From: CAVWSM01 sp963799425
GTDB lineage: Bacteria; Actinomycetota; Actinomycetes; Jiangellales; Jiangellaceae
DNA: 64,000 bases
Assembly (NCBI GenBank): GCA_963799425.1
Contig: CAWCXA010000007.1
Coordinates: forward strand, 248,001-312,000
Direction of reading: 5' to 3'
The notes beneath the pieces were generated by a model. That model made no database searches. It saw only the letters and a program-made list of their open reading frames with translations, and was not told the origin of the DNA. Shown piece by piece: positions 41,844 through 50,842 of this stretch; the first letter of the stretch is position 1, and each line of letters opens with the position of its first letter. The position numbers were made by a program, and so were the translations under genes.

Positions 41844-41916
41844 TGGAGCCACGGGGACTTGAACCCCGAACCCCCGCCTTGCAAAGGCGGTGCTCTGCCA
41901 ATTGAGCTATGGCCCC
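41844..41916 (-). tRNA. tRNA-Ala(TGC)
   Basis: A 73-nt cloverleaf on the minus strand: acceptor GGGGCCA/TGGCTCC with discriminator A, D arm GCTCAATTGGCAGAGC, anticodon arm CCGCC-TTTGCAA-GGCGG (anticodon TGC) and T arm GGGGTTCAAGTCCCC. It follows tRNA-Ile and the DLW-39 gene, downstream of gyrA. Confidence 0.96.
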
Positions 41917-41956
41917 GGACGGCCCCGGGCGTGAGACCGCGAGGCCGAAGGGTGTG

Positions 41957-42112
41957 TCAGTCCGAGCTGGTGGGCTTGGCCGACGTGGGTGGGGTCACCG
42001 GATCGGTGGCCTCAGCCCACAGGTCCTGCTCGGCCTTGTCGGCCTGCAGGCGCTTGTATCCGAACCAGCCAGCAGCCGCGACGACCGCTCCGACAAGCAG
42101 TTTGCCTTTCAC
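41957..42112 (-). CDS. DLW-39 family small protein
   Basis: A 51-residue protein found only by direct translation of the space between the two tRNA genes. It starts GTG (VKGKLLVGAVVAAAGWFGYKR), a single membrane-like helix, followed by QADKAEQDLWAEATD with the DLW signature, and ends PTSAKPTSSD. A GGAGG sits 9-10 nt upstream. DLW-39 proteins occur at this same place, near gyrA and tRNA genes, in many actinobacteria. Function unknown. Confidence 0.88.
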   Translation of the reverse strand: MKGKLLVGAVVAAAGWFGYKRLQADKAEQDLWAEATDPVTPPTSAKPTSSD

Positions 42113-42172
42113 CGCGTACGCCTCCAGACGAGTGTTGCGCGGATGTGCTTCAGCATCGTGCAGGGTGGGACG

Positions 42173-42246
42173 TGGGCCTAACTGGACTTGAACCAGTGAC
42201 CTCTTCCTTATCAGGGAAGCGCTCTAACCGACTGAGCTATAGGCCC
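42173..42246 (-). tRNA. tRNA-Ile(GAT)
   Basis: A 74-nt cloverleaf on the minus strand: acceptor GGGCCTA/TAGGCCC with discriminator A, D arm GCTCAGTCGGTTAGAGC, anticodon arm TTCCC-TGATAAGGAA region giving anticodon GAT, and T arm CTGGTTCAAGTCCAG. Downstream of gyrA and the DUF3566 gene. Confidence 0.96.
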
Positions 42247-42315
42247 CTGCGTGCCGGAGCAGATTACCTCACCAGGCACGCGCTCCCAAACGCGGGGAGC
42301 CCGCGCGGCGGACGC

Positions 42316-43356
42316 TCAGTCGTCCTCTGCCAGGGTCAGCTCGAGCCCGCCGAGCAGGCTCGCCGACAGGTTGTAGAGGAATGCGCCGAGCGTCGCCAGG
42401 GCGGTCAGGAGCACCACGTCGATCACGGCGATCAGCATGCTGAAGCCCATCACCCGGGAGAAGCCGAGGTATTCCTCGAGCTGGAAGCCGGTGTTGCTCT
42501 CCGACGCTGTGACGTCTCGCACGACGTCGCCGACTCCGCTGAACACCCCTGCCGCGTCGAGGATCGACCAAATGACGGCGGCCGCCACCACGATCATGAC
42601 TCCGACCGCAATGGAGAGCAGGAACGCGGTCTTCATCACCGACCAAGGGTCGACGCGCAGCAGTCGAAGCCGCGCCTTGCGTAGCCGTGGCGCGCGACGG
42701 GCGGCCGCCGCATGGGACTCCGCGGCGGAGCGGTTCGTGGGCGATGGGCTGACCGTGCCGGTGCCGGTACCGGTCGACGCCGGATCGGCCGGGAGCGTGA
42801 CCCCCGGTCGGTTCGGTGCGGGCGGCGCGGTTCGAGTCGGTGCCTGCAAGGCGCCGCTGACGCTCGACGGTGCGGCGGCCGCGGCCACGCCGGCTGAGAC
42901 AGCCGCTGCGGAGACGGTCGCTGGACCTGCCGAGGCAGTGGGCTCGGACTGCTCGGGTGTGGCTGCCAGTGCGCCGTTGGTAGCCGGGGTTGGCGCAGCG
43001 AGTGCTGAGGTCGCGGCGTGCCGGGCGGCAAGATCCTCGGCGGACGCAGCCGCGTGCGCCGCTGGTGCGGCGACCCGCTCGGGCTCAGCCGAGCTGTCCG
43101 GATGCTTGGGCTCCCCGCCGGAGACGCGGGTCACCACGGCGTGGGCAGCTTCCGATGTCGCCTGAGCAGCCCTGCTGGCGGCCGCCCGCAGCGACTCGGC
43201 CAGCTCCTGCGCTCCCGCGCGCCCGTTGCTTGCGCTACCCGAAGTACCCGGCGCAGCCGATACCGACGACTGGTGCGAAGCGGACGAACTGGGCGCACCT
43301 GTCTCAGGGGTGGGGTTGCTCTGGGGCGGCTTGCCCTGGTCGCCGCTGGTGCTCAC
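42316..43356 (-). CDS. DUF3566 domain membrane protein
   Basis: A 346-residue protein. The first 220 residues are an Ala/Pro/Ser/Thr-rich, probably disordered cytoplasmic region. The C-terminal DUF3566 domain starts near RLRLLRVDPWSVMKTAFLLSIAVGV and holds two membrane segments (FLLSIAVGVMIVVAAAVIWSIL and MLIAVIDVVLLTALATLGAFLYN). The gene follows gyrA by 70 nt in many actinobacteria, as here. Function is unknown. Confidence 0.93.
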   Translation of the reverse strand: MSTSGDQGKPPQSNPTPETGAPSSSASHQSSVSAAPGTSGSASNGRAGAQELAESLRAAASRAAQATSEAAHAVVTRVSGGEPKHPDSSAEPERVAAPAAHAAASAEDLAARHAATSALAAPTPATNGALAATPEQSEPTASAGPATVSAAAVSAGVAAAAAPSSVSGALQAPTRTAPPAPNRPGVTLPADPASTGTGTGTVSPSPTNRSAAESHAAAARRAPRLRKARLRLLRVDPWSVMKTAFLLSIAVGVMIVVAAAVIWSILDAAGVFSGVGDVVRDVTASESNTGFQLEEYLGFSRVMGFSMLIAVIDVVLLTALATLGAFLYNLSASLLGGLELTLAEDD

Positions 43357-43426
43357 GAGCGTTCATCCTCCGGGTCGGGGAAGGCTCCACTCCGGCTGGA
43401 GCGGGACCCGAGTCGGGTGTCCAGTC

Positions 43427-45967
43427 CTAAGTGTCGCTGTCCGGCGTCTCGGTGTCTTCAGGTGTCTCAGTGTCCGGTGTCGTGCCATTGTCCGTCTCTG
43501 CGTTGCGGGCGATAGCCACGACGGCATCATCCGCACCCAGAGACACGAACTTCACCCCCATGGTGTCACGTCCGGTCACCGGCACATCTCGTACGGGGCT
43601 GCGTGTCACGCCACCAGCCGAACGAATGGCCAGCACTTCGTCGCCCTCGTCGACCACGAGCCCGCCCACCAGGACACCTCGACCCTCGGAGATCTTGGCC
43701 GCCTTGATGCCCAGCCCACCCCGACCCTGGACCCGGTAGTCCTCGATCTCGGAGCGCTTGGCGAAGCCGCCGTCTGTGACGGTGAACACATACGCACCGG
43801 GGCGGACGACCGCCATCGACAGCAGCTCGTCGCCGGCGCGGAAGCGCATGCCGGTGACCCCGCTGGTGGCTCGACCCATGGGCCGAAGCTGCTCGTCGTC
43901 AGCCGGGAATCGGATCGCCTGCGCCTTTCGGGAGACGAGCAGCAGGTCGTCGACCGCCGAGACCAGCTCGGCGCCGATCAGCTCGTCGTCCTCCTCGCGG
44001 AAGTTGATCGCGATCACGCCGCCTGTGCGTGGGGAGTCGTACTCGGTGAGGCGGGTCTTCTTGGCGTATCCCCGCTTGGTCGCGAGCACGAGGTAGGGGG
44101 CGACCTCGTAGTCACGCAGGTCGAGCACCTGCGCGATGCGCTCGTCCGGCTGGAACGCAAGCAGGTTGGCGACGTGCTGACCCTTCGCGTCGCGGTTGGC
44201 CTCGGGCAGCTGGTAGGCCTTGGCCCGGTAGACGCGTCCCTTGTTGGTGAAGAACAGGATCCAATGGTGCGTCGTCGTCACGAAGAGGTGCTCGACGATG
44301 TCGTCCTCACGCAGCTGCGCACCACGGACACCCTTGCCGCCGCGCTTCTGCGAACGGTAGAGGTCGAGCTTGGTGCGCTTGGCGTAGCCGCCGCGCGTGA
44401 TCGTGACGACCACGTCCTCCTCGGCGATGAGGTCCTCCATGGACATCTCGCCCTCGGCGGGGACCAGCTGGGTGCGCCGCTCGTCGCCGTACTTGTCGAC
44501 GATCTCAGCCAGCTCGTCGGACACGATCTGGCGCTGTTGTTCCTCGCTCGCCAGGATCGCCTGATAGCCGGCGATCTCCTCCTCGAGGTCAGCGAGTTTT
44601 TCGATGATCTTCTGCCGCTCGAGTGCGGCGAGCCGACGTAGCTGCATGTCGAGAATGGCACGGGCCTGGATGTCGTCAATGTCGAGCAGTTCGATCAGGC
44701 CGACGCGTGCCACGTCGGCATCCGGCGAACGACGAATCAGGGCAATGACCTCGTCCAGTGCATCCAGCGCCTTGACCAGACCGCGCTGGATGTGCGCCTC
44801 TTCCTCGGCCTTGCGCAGGCGGTAGCGCGTGCGCCGCTGGATGACCTCGATCTGGTGCGTGACCCAGTTGCGAACGAATGCGTCGAGCGACAGCGTGCGT
44901 GGCACACCATCGACGAGCGCCAGCATGTTGCAGCCGAACGTCTCCTGCAGCTGGGTGTGCTTGTAGAGGTTGTTGCGCACGACGCTCGCCACCGCATCGC
45001 GCTTCAGGATGATGACGATGCGCATGCCTGTGCGGCTGGACGAGTCGTCGCGTAGGTCGGCGATTCCCGGCACCTTGCCGTTCTCAGCGAGGTCGGCAAT
45101 TTTGCGGGCAAGGGCGTCTGGATTGACCTGGTAGGGCAGCTCGGTGACGACAAGGCACGTACGCCCCTTGCTGTCCTCCTCGACCTCGACCACCGCGCGC
45201 ATCGTGACCGATCCGCGTCCGGTGCGGTAGGCATCACGGATCCCGGCAGAACCGACGATGAGTCCGTTGGTCGGAAAGTCCGGACCCTTGATGCGCTGCA
45301 GGAGCGCCTCGAGCAGCTCTTCGTTGGTCGCCTCGGGGTGCTCGAGCGACCATTGCACACCGCTCGCTACCTCGCGGAGGTTGTGCGGCGGAATGTTCGT
45401 TGCCATGCCCACGGCGATGCCGCCCGACCCGTTGACGAGCAGGTTGGGGAAGCGTGCGGGCAGGACGTTGGGCTCCTCCTGGCGGCCGTCATAGTTGGGT
45501 GAGAAGTCGACCGTGTCCTGGTCGATGTCGCGCACCATCTCCATTGCGAGCGGCGCCAGGCGACACTCTGTGTATCTCATCGCCGCTTGTCGGTCGTCAC
45601 CGCGGGAGCCGAAGTTGCCCTGGCCTTGGACGAGCGGGTAGCGCAGGGACCACCACTGACCGAGCCGGACGAGTGTGTCGTAGATGGCGGTGTCACCGTG
45701 CGGGTGATACTGACCCATGACGTCGCCGACGACGCGGCTCGACTTGGAAAACGGACGGTCAGGGCGGTAGCCGCCGTCGAACATGGCATAGAGCACGCGT
45801 CGATGTACGGGTTTGAGGCCGTCGCGCACGTCGGGTAGGGCACGCTGCACGATCACGCTCATCGCGTAGTCGAGGTAGGAGCGCTGCATCTCCACCTGCA
45901 GGTCGACGGGCTCGATGCGCCCGCCGGGGCCCGGATCGAAGGTGCCTGTCGTCGTGTCGTCGGTCAC
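43427..45967 (-). CDS. gyrA: DNA gyrase subunit A
   Basis: Breakage-reunion subunit of DNA gyrase, 846 residues. The catalytic Tyr is at 132 in AMRYTECRL. The quinolone-determining segment reads GQYHPHGDTAIYD, with Thr at 93 (Ser in E. coli GyrA position 83) and Asp at 97. The coiled-coil tower and the C-terminal GyrA beta-pinwheel are complete: the GyrA-box equivalent is QKRGGKGVRGA. It starts 54 nt after gyrB. Confidence 0.97.
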   Translation of the reverse strand: MTDDTTTGTFDPGPGGRIEPVDLQVEMQRSYLDYAMSVIVQRALPDVRDGLKPVHRRVLYAMFDGGYRPDRPFSKSSRVVGDVMGQYHPHGDTAIYDTLVRLGQWWSLRYPLVQGQGNFGSRGDDRQAAMRYTECRLAPLAMEMVRDIDQDTVDFSPNYDGRQEEPNVLPARFPNLLVNGSGGIAVGMATNIPPHNLREVASGVQWSLEHPEATNEELLEALLQRIKGPDFPTNGLIVGSAGIRDAYRTGRGSVTMRAVVEVEEDSKGRTCLVVTELPYQVNPDALARKIADLAENGKVPGIADLRDDSSSRTGMRIVIILKRDAVASVVRNNLYKHTQLQETFGCNMLALVDGVPRTLSLDAFVRNWVTHQIEVIQRRTRYRLRKAEEEAHIQRGLVKALDALDEVIALIRRSPDADVARVGLIELLDIDDIQARAILDMQLRRLAALERQKIIEKLADLEEEIAGYQAILASEEQQRQIVSDELAEIVDKYGDERRTQLVPAEGEMSMEDLIAEEDVVVTITRGGYAKRTKLDLYRSQKRGGKGVRGAQLREDDIVEHLFVTTTHHWILFFTNKGRVYRAKAYQLPEANRDAKGQHVANLLAFQPDERIAQVLDLRDYEVAPYLVLATKRGYAKKTRLTEYDSPRTGGVIAINFREEDDELIGAELVSAVDDLLLVSRKAQAIRFPADDEQLRPMGRATSGVTGMRFRAGDELLSMAVVRPGAYVFTVTDGGFAKRSEIEDYRVQGRGGLGIKAAKISEGRGVLVGGLVVDEGDEVLAIRSAGGVTRSPVRDVPVTGRDTMGVKFVSLGADDAVVAIARNAETDNGTTPDTETPEDTETPDSDT

Positions 45968-46021
45968 GCGAGTTGTCTGCCTGTCTTGTCAGTCGGACTG
46001 GTCCGGTGCGCAGTTGCCTAG

Positions 46022-48052
46022 TCAGATGTCGAGGAAACGCACGTCGCGGGCGTTGCGCTGGATGAACTTGCGACGGCTCTCGACGTCCTCGCCCATCAAG
46101 GTGGTGAAGATGTCGTCGGCCTGCGCGGCGTCCTCGAGTGTGACCTGCAGCAGGATCCGCTGCGCTGGGTCCATCGTCGTATCCCAGAGCTCGTCGTTGT
46201 TCATCTCGCCGAGCCCCTTGTAGCGCTGAACGCCACCCTCCTTGGGCAGCCGCTTGCCGGCCTCCTGTCCGAGCCGAGTGAGCTCGTCGCGCTCACGGTC
46301 GGAGTAGGCGTACTCGGGGGGATCGTTGCGCCCGACCCACTTGAGCTTGTAGAGCGGCGGTTGGGCGAGATAGACGTAGCCCTGCTCGACGACCGGCCTC
46401 ATGAACCGGAACAGCAGCGTCAGCAGCAAGGTGCGGATGTGCTGGCCGTCGACATCGGCATCGGCCATCAACACGACCTTGTGGTAACGCAGCCGGTTGA
46501 TGTCGAAGTCGTCGTGGATGCCGGTGCCAAGCGCGTTGATGATGGCCTGCACCTCTTGGTTCTGCAGGATCCGGTCGAGGCGCGCCTTTTCGACGTTGAG
46601 AATCTTGCCGCGGATCGGCAGGATCGCCTGCACCCGCGGGTCGCGGCCCTGCTTGGCCGGGCCGCCGGCGGAGTCACCCTCGACGATGAAGAGCTCGCAC
46701 TCCTCCGGGTTGGTGCTCTGGCAGTCGGCGAGCTTGCCGGGGAGTCCGGCACCGCCCATGAGTCCCTTACGGCCGCGCGCCGCGTCACGTGCCTTACGCG
46801 CCGCCATGCGTGCGACTGCTGCGCCCTGCGCCTTGCGGGCAATGTCCTTGCCCTCGTTGGGGTTCTTCTCGAACCACTCACCGAGCCGGTCATTGACAAT
46901 TCGCTGGACGAACGACTTGGCTTCGGTGTTGCCGAGCTTGGTCTTGGTCTGCCCCTCGAACTGCGGGTCGGTGAGCTTGATGCTCACGATCGCGGTGAGC
47001 CCCTCGCGGATGTCGTCACCGGTGAGGTTGGCGTCCTTTTCCTTGAGGATGCCCCAGTCGCGGGCGAACTTGTTGACGAGAGTCGTCAGCGCAGCACGGA
47101 ATCCCTCTTCGTGAGTGCCGCCCTCGTGGGTGTTAATGGTGTTGGCGAAGGTGTGCACGGACTCGGTGAATCCGGTGTTCCACTGCATCGCCACGTCGAG
47201 CGACATGCTGCTGCTCGGGTCCTCAGCCTCGAACGACACGATCGTGCGATGCGCCGGCTCCTTCTTGGCGTTGAGGTGCTTGACGTAGTCGACGAGCCCA
47301 CCCTCGTAGCGATAGGTCACCTTGTGCTGCTCGGCCGGTGCCTCCTGGTCGGCGTCGGCGTCGTCGACATCACCGTGCTCCGGCCTCTCGTCAGTGAGGA
47401 CGATCGTGAGGCCCCTGTTGAGAAACGCCATCTCCCGGAACCGGGTCGACAGCGTCTCGAACGTGTAGTCGGTGGTCTCGAAGATCGTGTCGCTGGCCCA
47501 GAACGTGGTCGTGGTGCCCGTAGCCGTGGTCGGCTCACCGCGCTCGAGTGGGCCGTCGGGGACACCGTAGGTGTAGGACTGTCGCCAGGCGTAGCCGTCG
47601 CGCGCCACCTCGACGTCGACCCGACTCGACAGTGCGTTGACGACGGAGACACCGACACCGTGCAGGCCGCCGGACACCTTGTAGCCACTGCCACCAAATT
47701 TGCCGCCGGCGTGCAGCACGGTCATGACGACCTCGAGCGCGGGCTTCTTCTCCACCGGGTGCTCGTCGACCGGGATGCCGCGGCCGTTGTCCTTGACGCG
47801 GACGCCGCCTCCGGGCAGCAAGGTGACCTCGATGCGGTCGGCTTGGCCGGCAAGCGCCTCGTCGACGGAGTTGTCGACGACCTCGTAGACGAGGTGGTGC
47901 AGTCCACGCTCACCTGTCGACCCGATGTACATACCCGGGCGCTTGCGGACCGCCTCGAGACCCTCGAGGACAGTGATCGCACTGGCGTCGTAGGACGTTG
48001 AACGGCGGGACAAGTCGTCGCCACTGGCCGGTGCGGTCGAGGCCTGCGTCAC
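46022..48052 (-). CDS. gyrB: DNA gyrase subunit B
   Basis: ATPase subunit of DNA gyrase, 676 residues. GHKL ATPase motifs are VYEVVDNSVDEALAG, KDNGRGIPVD and GLHGVGVSVVNALS. The TOPRIM domain has EGDSAGGPAKQGRDPRVQAILPIRG and MADADVDGQHI. The C-terminal region ends FIQRNARDVRFLDI. A short acidic insertion (DDADADQEAPAEQ) in the transducer domain is lineage-specific. GTG start at 48052. Confidence 0.98.
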   Translation of the reverse strand: MTQASTAPASGDDLSRRSTSYDASAITVLEGLEAVRKRPGMYIGSTGERGLHHLVYEVVDNSVDEALAGQADRIEVTLLPGGGVRVKDNGRGIPVDEHPVEKKPALEVVMTVLHAGGKFGGSGYKVSGGLHGVGVSVVNALSSRVDVEVARDGYAWRQSYTYGVPDGPLERGEPTTATGTTTTFWASDTIFETTDYTFETLSTRFREMAFLNRGLTIVLTDERPEHGDVDDADADQEAPAEQHKVTYRYEGGLVDYVKHLNAKKEPAHRTIVSFEAEDPSSSMSLDVAMQWNTGFTESVHTFANTINTHEGGTHEEGFRAALTTLVNKFARDWGILKEKDANLTGDDIREGLTAIVSIKLTDPQFEGQTKTKLGNTEAKSFVQRIVNDRLGEWFEKNPNEGKDIARKAQGAAVARMAARKARDAARGRKGLMGGAGLPGKLADCQSTNPEECELFIVEGDSAGGPAKQGRDPRVQAILPIRGKILNVEKARLDRILQNQEVQAIINALGTGIHDDFDINRLRYHKVVLMADADVDGQHIRTLLLTLLFRFMRPVVEQGYVYLAQPPLYKLKWVGRNDPPEYAYSDRERDELTRLGQEAGKRLPKEGGVQRYKGLGEMNNDELWDTTMDPAQRILLQVTLEDAAQADDIFTTLMGEDVESRRKFIQRNARDVRFLDI

Positions 48053-48256
48053 GGGCTGAGATCCTCCTGCTCAACACAGGCCGCTATCCGGCGAGGGAAG
48101 CACAAGCGCCCCCCGTCGCGGAAGCGGCCTGAAATCAGGTCTCTAGTCTACCTGGAAACGGGTGCTTAGACGGTAATGAGAGGCGCCTGGGGACGGCCTA
48201 GCGTGCCGGAGAGGGCGGGGGTGACTCCCCGTACGTGGGCGGGGCGACGACCACGT

Positions 48257-48796
48257 TCAGCCGTACGTATCGCGCGGCCCGCGGCCGGCAACTCGCCGGT
48301 AGCCCTTGGTCCACGACGGCGCCGCCGGCCCCCGCACGACGATGCGCGTGACCGTGCCGTCGCCAAGCTCCTCGTTGAGTCGCCGCACGAGCGTCGGAGC
48401 CAGCATCCGCAGCTGCGTCGCCCACGCTGTTGTGGCGGCCGTCACACTGAGCTCGGTCTCGGCATATCGCTCGGGACGGCACTGCGCGGCCACGTCCGGA
48501 CCAACGATCTGATCCCATCGGGCCAGCACACCGTGCACCCGCAGGTGCTCCCCCCAGCCGTGCTCCGCGACAAGGCGACTGACTGTCGCGGCAACGGTCT
48601 GCGGGTCACGCTCGTCATCAGCCGGACCGCTCCAGCCAGTGTCGGACGGGATGCCTCGACGGACGGCCGCCGCAGTCTCGCGCGGCAGACGGCTTCCGCC
48701 GGGTCGACCCGCTGCAGGCCGTCGGCTCTTGGCCCGGGCGAGGAAGGCTCGCGCCAGGTCGCTGCCCTCGGCAGTCCAGGGAACGGACTCAGTCAT
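48257..48796 (-). CDS. dciA: DUF721 protein, DciA-like helicase loader
   Basis: A 179-residue protein. Residues 76-176 make the DUF721/DciA domain (LVAEHGWGEHLRVHGVLARWDQIVGPDVAAQC, then TTAWATQLRMLAPTLVRRLNEELG). DciA is the ancestral loader of DnaB helicase in bacteria lacking DnaC. The N-terminal half is basic and probably disordered. Start ATG overlaps the recF stop (ATGA). Confidence 0.9.
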   Translation of the reverse strand: MTESVPWTAEGSDLARAFLARAKSRRPAAGRPGGSRLPRETAAAVRRGIPSDTGWSGPADDERDPQTVAATVSRLVAEHGWGEHLRVHGVLARWDQIVGPDVAAQCRPERYAETELSVTAATTAWATQLRMLAPTLVRRLNEELGDGTVTRIVVRGPAAPSWTKGYRRVAGRGPRDTYG

Positions 48797-49932
48797 CGGA
48801 TCCTCCGAACCTCGCCGGCCATGACGTCGACGCGGGCACCCTCGAGGGCTTCGGGGACGTCTGCCGGCACGGCCGCGGTCACCAGCACCTGCTCGGCCGG
48901 CGCCACGAGCTCGGCCAGCCGAGTTCGTCGCTCAATGTCAAGCTCGGCGAACACGTCGTCGAGGATGAGCACTGGTTCGCCACCGTCGGAGGTGAGCAGA
49001 TCGTAGGCGGCGAGCCGCAACGCAATGGCGTAGGACCAGCACTCGCCGTGGCTCGCATATCCCTTTGCTGGCAAGGGTCCTAGTCGCAACACCAGGTCGT
49101 CACGATGTGGGCCGACGAGCGTGACACCACGGTCGAGCTCCTCACGGCGGACGCGTCCCATTGCGTCGAGCAACGCGGCCGCCAACAGCTCGCGGTCGGG
49201 GATCAGCTCGACGTCGTCGCCCAGTGAGCAGCGGTAGTCGATCTGTGCATCGCCCTCGCCGCGCGCCACCGCGTCGTACGACTTGGCGACGAGCGGGTGC
49301 AGCGACTGGACCAACTCCAGTCGGGCGGAGAGTAGCTCGGCGCCGGCCTGAGCCAGGTGCGCGTCCCACACGTCCAGCGTGCGTAGGTCGTGCGCGCCGC
49401 CGCCGCGTGCCGCGCGGACCGCGCCGGCGGCGGTCTTGAGAAGGGCATTGCGTTGCTTGAGTACGCGGTCGTAGTCAGCGCGGACACCGGCCAACCGAGG
49501 CGCTCGCGAGACGAGCAACTCATCGAGGAACCGCCGTCTGTCCGAGGGGTCACCCTTGACCAGCGCAAGGTCCTCCGGCGCGAAAAGCACGGTACGCAAC
49601 AGGCCAAGGAGTTCGCGGGCACGGGGGACTGGTGCTTGATTGACCCGAGCCCGGTTGGCCTTGCCTGGTGTGATCTCAACCTCAAGGAGTGCACTCCGGC
49701 GGTCACGCACGACAGTGCCGCGCACAACCGCGCGGTCGGCGCCGAGACGTACGAGTGGCGCGTCGTTGGCGACCCGGTGGCTGCTGAGCGTCGCGAGATA
49801 GCCCACCGCCTCGACGAGGTTGGTCTTGCCCTGGCCGTTCGGCCCGATCAGTGCCGTCACACCGGGCTGCAGCGCCAGCTCGACCGCCGCGTACGAGCGG
49901 AAGTCGGCAAGCGACAGCTGCGTGAGATGCAC
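48793..49932 (-). CDS. recF: DNA replication and repair protein RecF
   Basis: An SMC-like ATPase of 379 residues that helps load RecA at gaps. Walker A is GPNGQGKTNLVEAVGYLA, the signature region is GRVRREELDRGVTLVGPHRDDL, and Walker B is PVLILDDVFAELD. GTG at 49932 (VHLTQLSLADFRSY) is the usual family start and does not overlap gnd; the longer start at 49968 would. Confidence 0.96.
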   Translation of the reverse strand: MHLTQLSLADFRSYAAVELALQPGVTALIGPNGQGKTNLVEAVGYLATLSSHRVANDAPLVRLGADRAVVRGTVVRDRRSALLEVEITPGKANRARVNQAPVPRARELLGLLRTVLFAPEDLALVKGDPSDRRRFLDELLVSRAPRLAGVRADYDRVLKQRNALLKTAAGAVRAARGGGAHDLRTLDVWDAHLAQAGAELLSARLELVQSLHPLVAKSYDAVARGEGDAQIDYRCSLGDDVELIPDRELLAAALLDAMGRVRREELDRGVTLVGPHRDDLVLRLGPLPAKGYASHGECWSYAIALRLAAYDLLTSDGGEPVLILDDVFAELDIERRTRLAELVAPAEQVLVTAAVPADVPEALEGARVDVMAGEVRRIR

Positions 49933-49942
49933 GAGGAGAAGG

Positions 49943-50824
49943 CTAGGCCTTCTTGACCGCGTGGCCACCGAACTCGTTGCGCAACGCGGCGACAGCCTTC
50001 ATTGCCGGGGAGTCGTCCTGCCGCGACGAGAACCGTGCGAAGAGTGCCGCCGTGATCACCGGGGTCGGCACCGCGTTGTTGATCGACTCCTCTACTGTCC
50101 AGCGACCCTCACCGGAGTCCTCGACGTAGCCCTTGAGGGAATCGAGCTCGGGATCCTTGTCCAGGGCGTCGACGAGCAGGTCGAGTAGCCATGAACGTAC
50201 GACCGTGCCACGTTTCCAGGCCTTGAACGAACCGGGCACATCCTTGACGACCTCAGCAGCTAGAAGGAGCTCGTAGCCCTCGGCGTAGGCCTGCATGAGC
50301 CCGTACTCGATGCCGTTGTGGACCATCTTGGCGTAATGGCCGGCGCCGACGTCGCCTGCGTGGACGAACCCCTCTTCCCGCGGTCCCTCGGGGCGTAGCG
50401 CGTCGAAGATCGGCAGGACTCGCTCGATGTCTGCGGGTGCGCCGCCGGCCATGAGGCCGTACCCGTTGTTCCTACCCCAGATGCCGCCGGAGACCCCGCA
50501 GTCGACGAAGTGGATGCCCTTGGCGGCGAGCTCGCTGGCGTGCTTGGCGTCGTCGGTGAACTTGGAGTTGCCGCCGTCAATGACGAGGTCACCCTCATCG
50601 AGCAGGTCGCCGAGCTCGTCGATCGTCGACTGCGTGGGCGGACCGTGCGGCACCATGACCCAGACGGCGCGGGGTGGGGTGAGCTTGTCGACCAGCTCAG
50701 CCAGGGTGGCGACATCGCGGACCTCAGGGTGGTGGTCATAGCCGACGACGGTGTGCCCGGCCGCTCGTAGTCGCGCAGACATGTTGCCACCCATGCGACC
50801 GAGTCCGACGAGTCCTAATTCCAT
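49943..50824 (-). CDS. gnd: 6-phosphogluconate dehydrogenase, decarboxylating (short form)
   Basis: Oxidative decarboxylation of 6-phosphogluconate to ribulose 5-phosphate. N-terminal Rossmann motif MELGLVGLGRMGGNM, substrate motif VDCGVSGGIWG with the neighbouring GLMAGGAP, and HYAKMVHNGIEYGLMQAYAEG with the catalytic Lys. At 293 residues it is the short class, often NAD-preferring, compared with about 470 in E. coli. Its place between dnaN and recF is a stable actinobacterial feature. Confidence 0.94.
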   Translation of the reverse strand: MELGLVGLGRMGGNMSARLRAAGHTVVGYDHHPEVRDVATLAELVDKLTPPRAVWVMVPHGPPTQSTIDELGDLLDEGDLVIDGGNSKFTDDAKHASELAAKGIHFVDCGVSGGIWGRNNGYGLMAGGAPADIERVLPIFDALRPEGPREEGFVHAGDVGAGHYAKMVHNGIEYGLMQAYAEGYELLLAAEVVKDVPGSFKAWKRGTVVRSWLLDLLVDALDKDPELDSLKGYVEDSGEGRWTVEESINNAVPTPVITAALFARFSSRQDDSPAMKAVAALRNEFGGHAVKKA

Positions 50825-50842
50825 GGCGGGGCTCCTTGCGGA

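Noticed and set aside
41844..42246. tRNA-Ile/tRNA-Ala pair as part of an rRNA operon
   Set aside because: No 16S or 23S sequence flanks the pair; the gyrA-DUF3566-tRNA order is a separate, known actinobacterial arrangement.
43226..44641. A 471-codon open frame on the plus strand
   Set aside because: It runs antisense to gyrA and the DUF3566 gene and has no recognisable domain.
46361..48001. A 546-codon open frame on the plus strand
   Set aside because: It is the antisense of gyrB, rich in Val/Leu/Asp from reverse-read GC-rich codons, without start context or family motifs.
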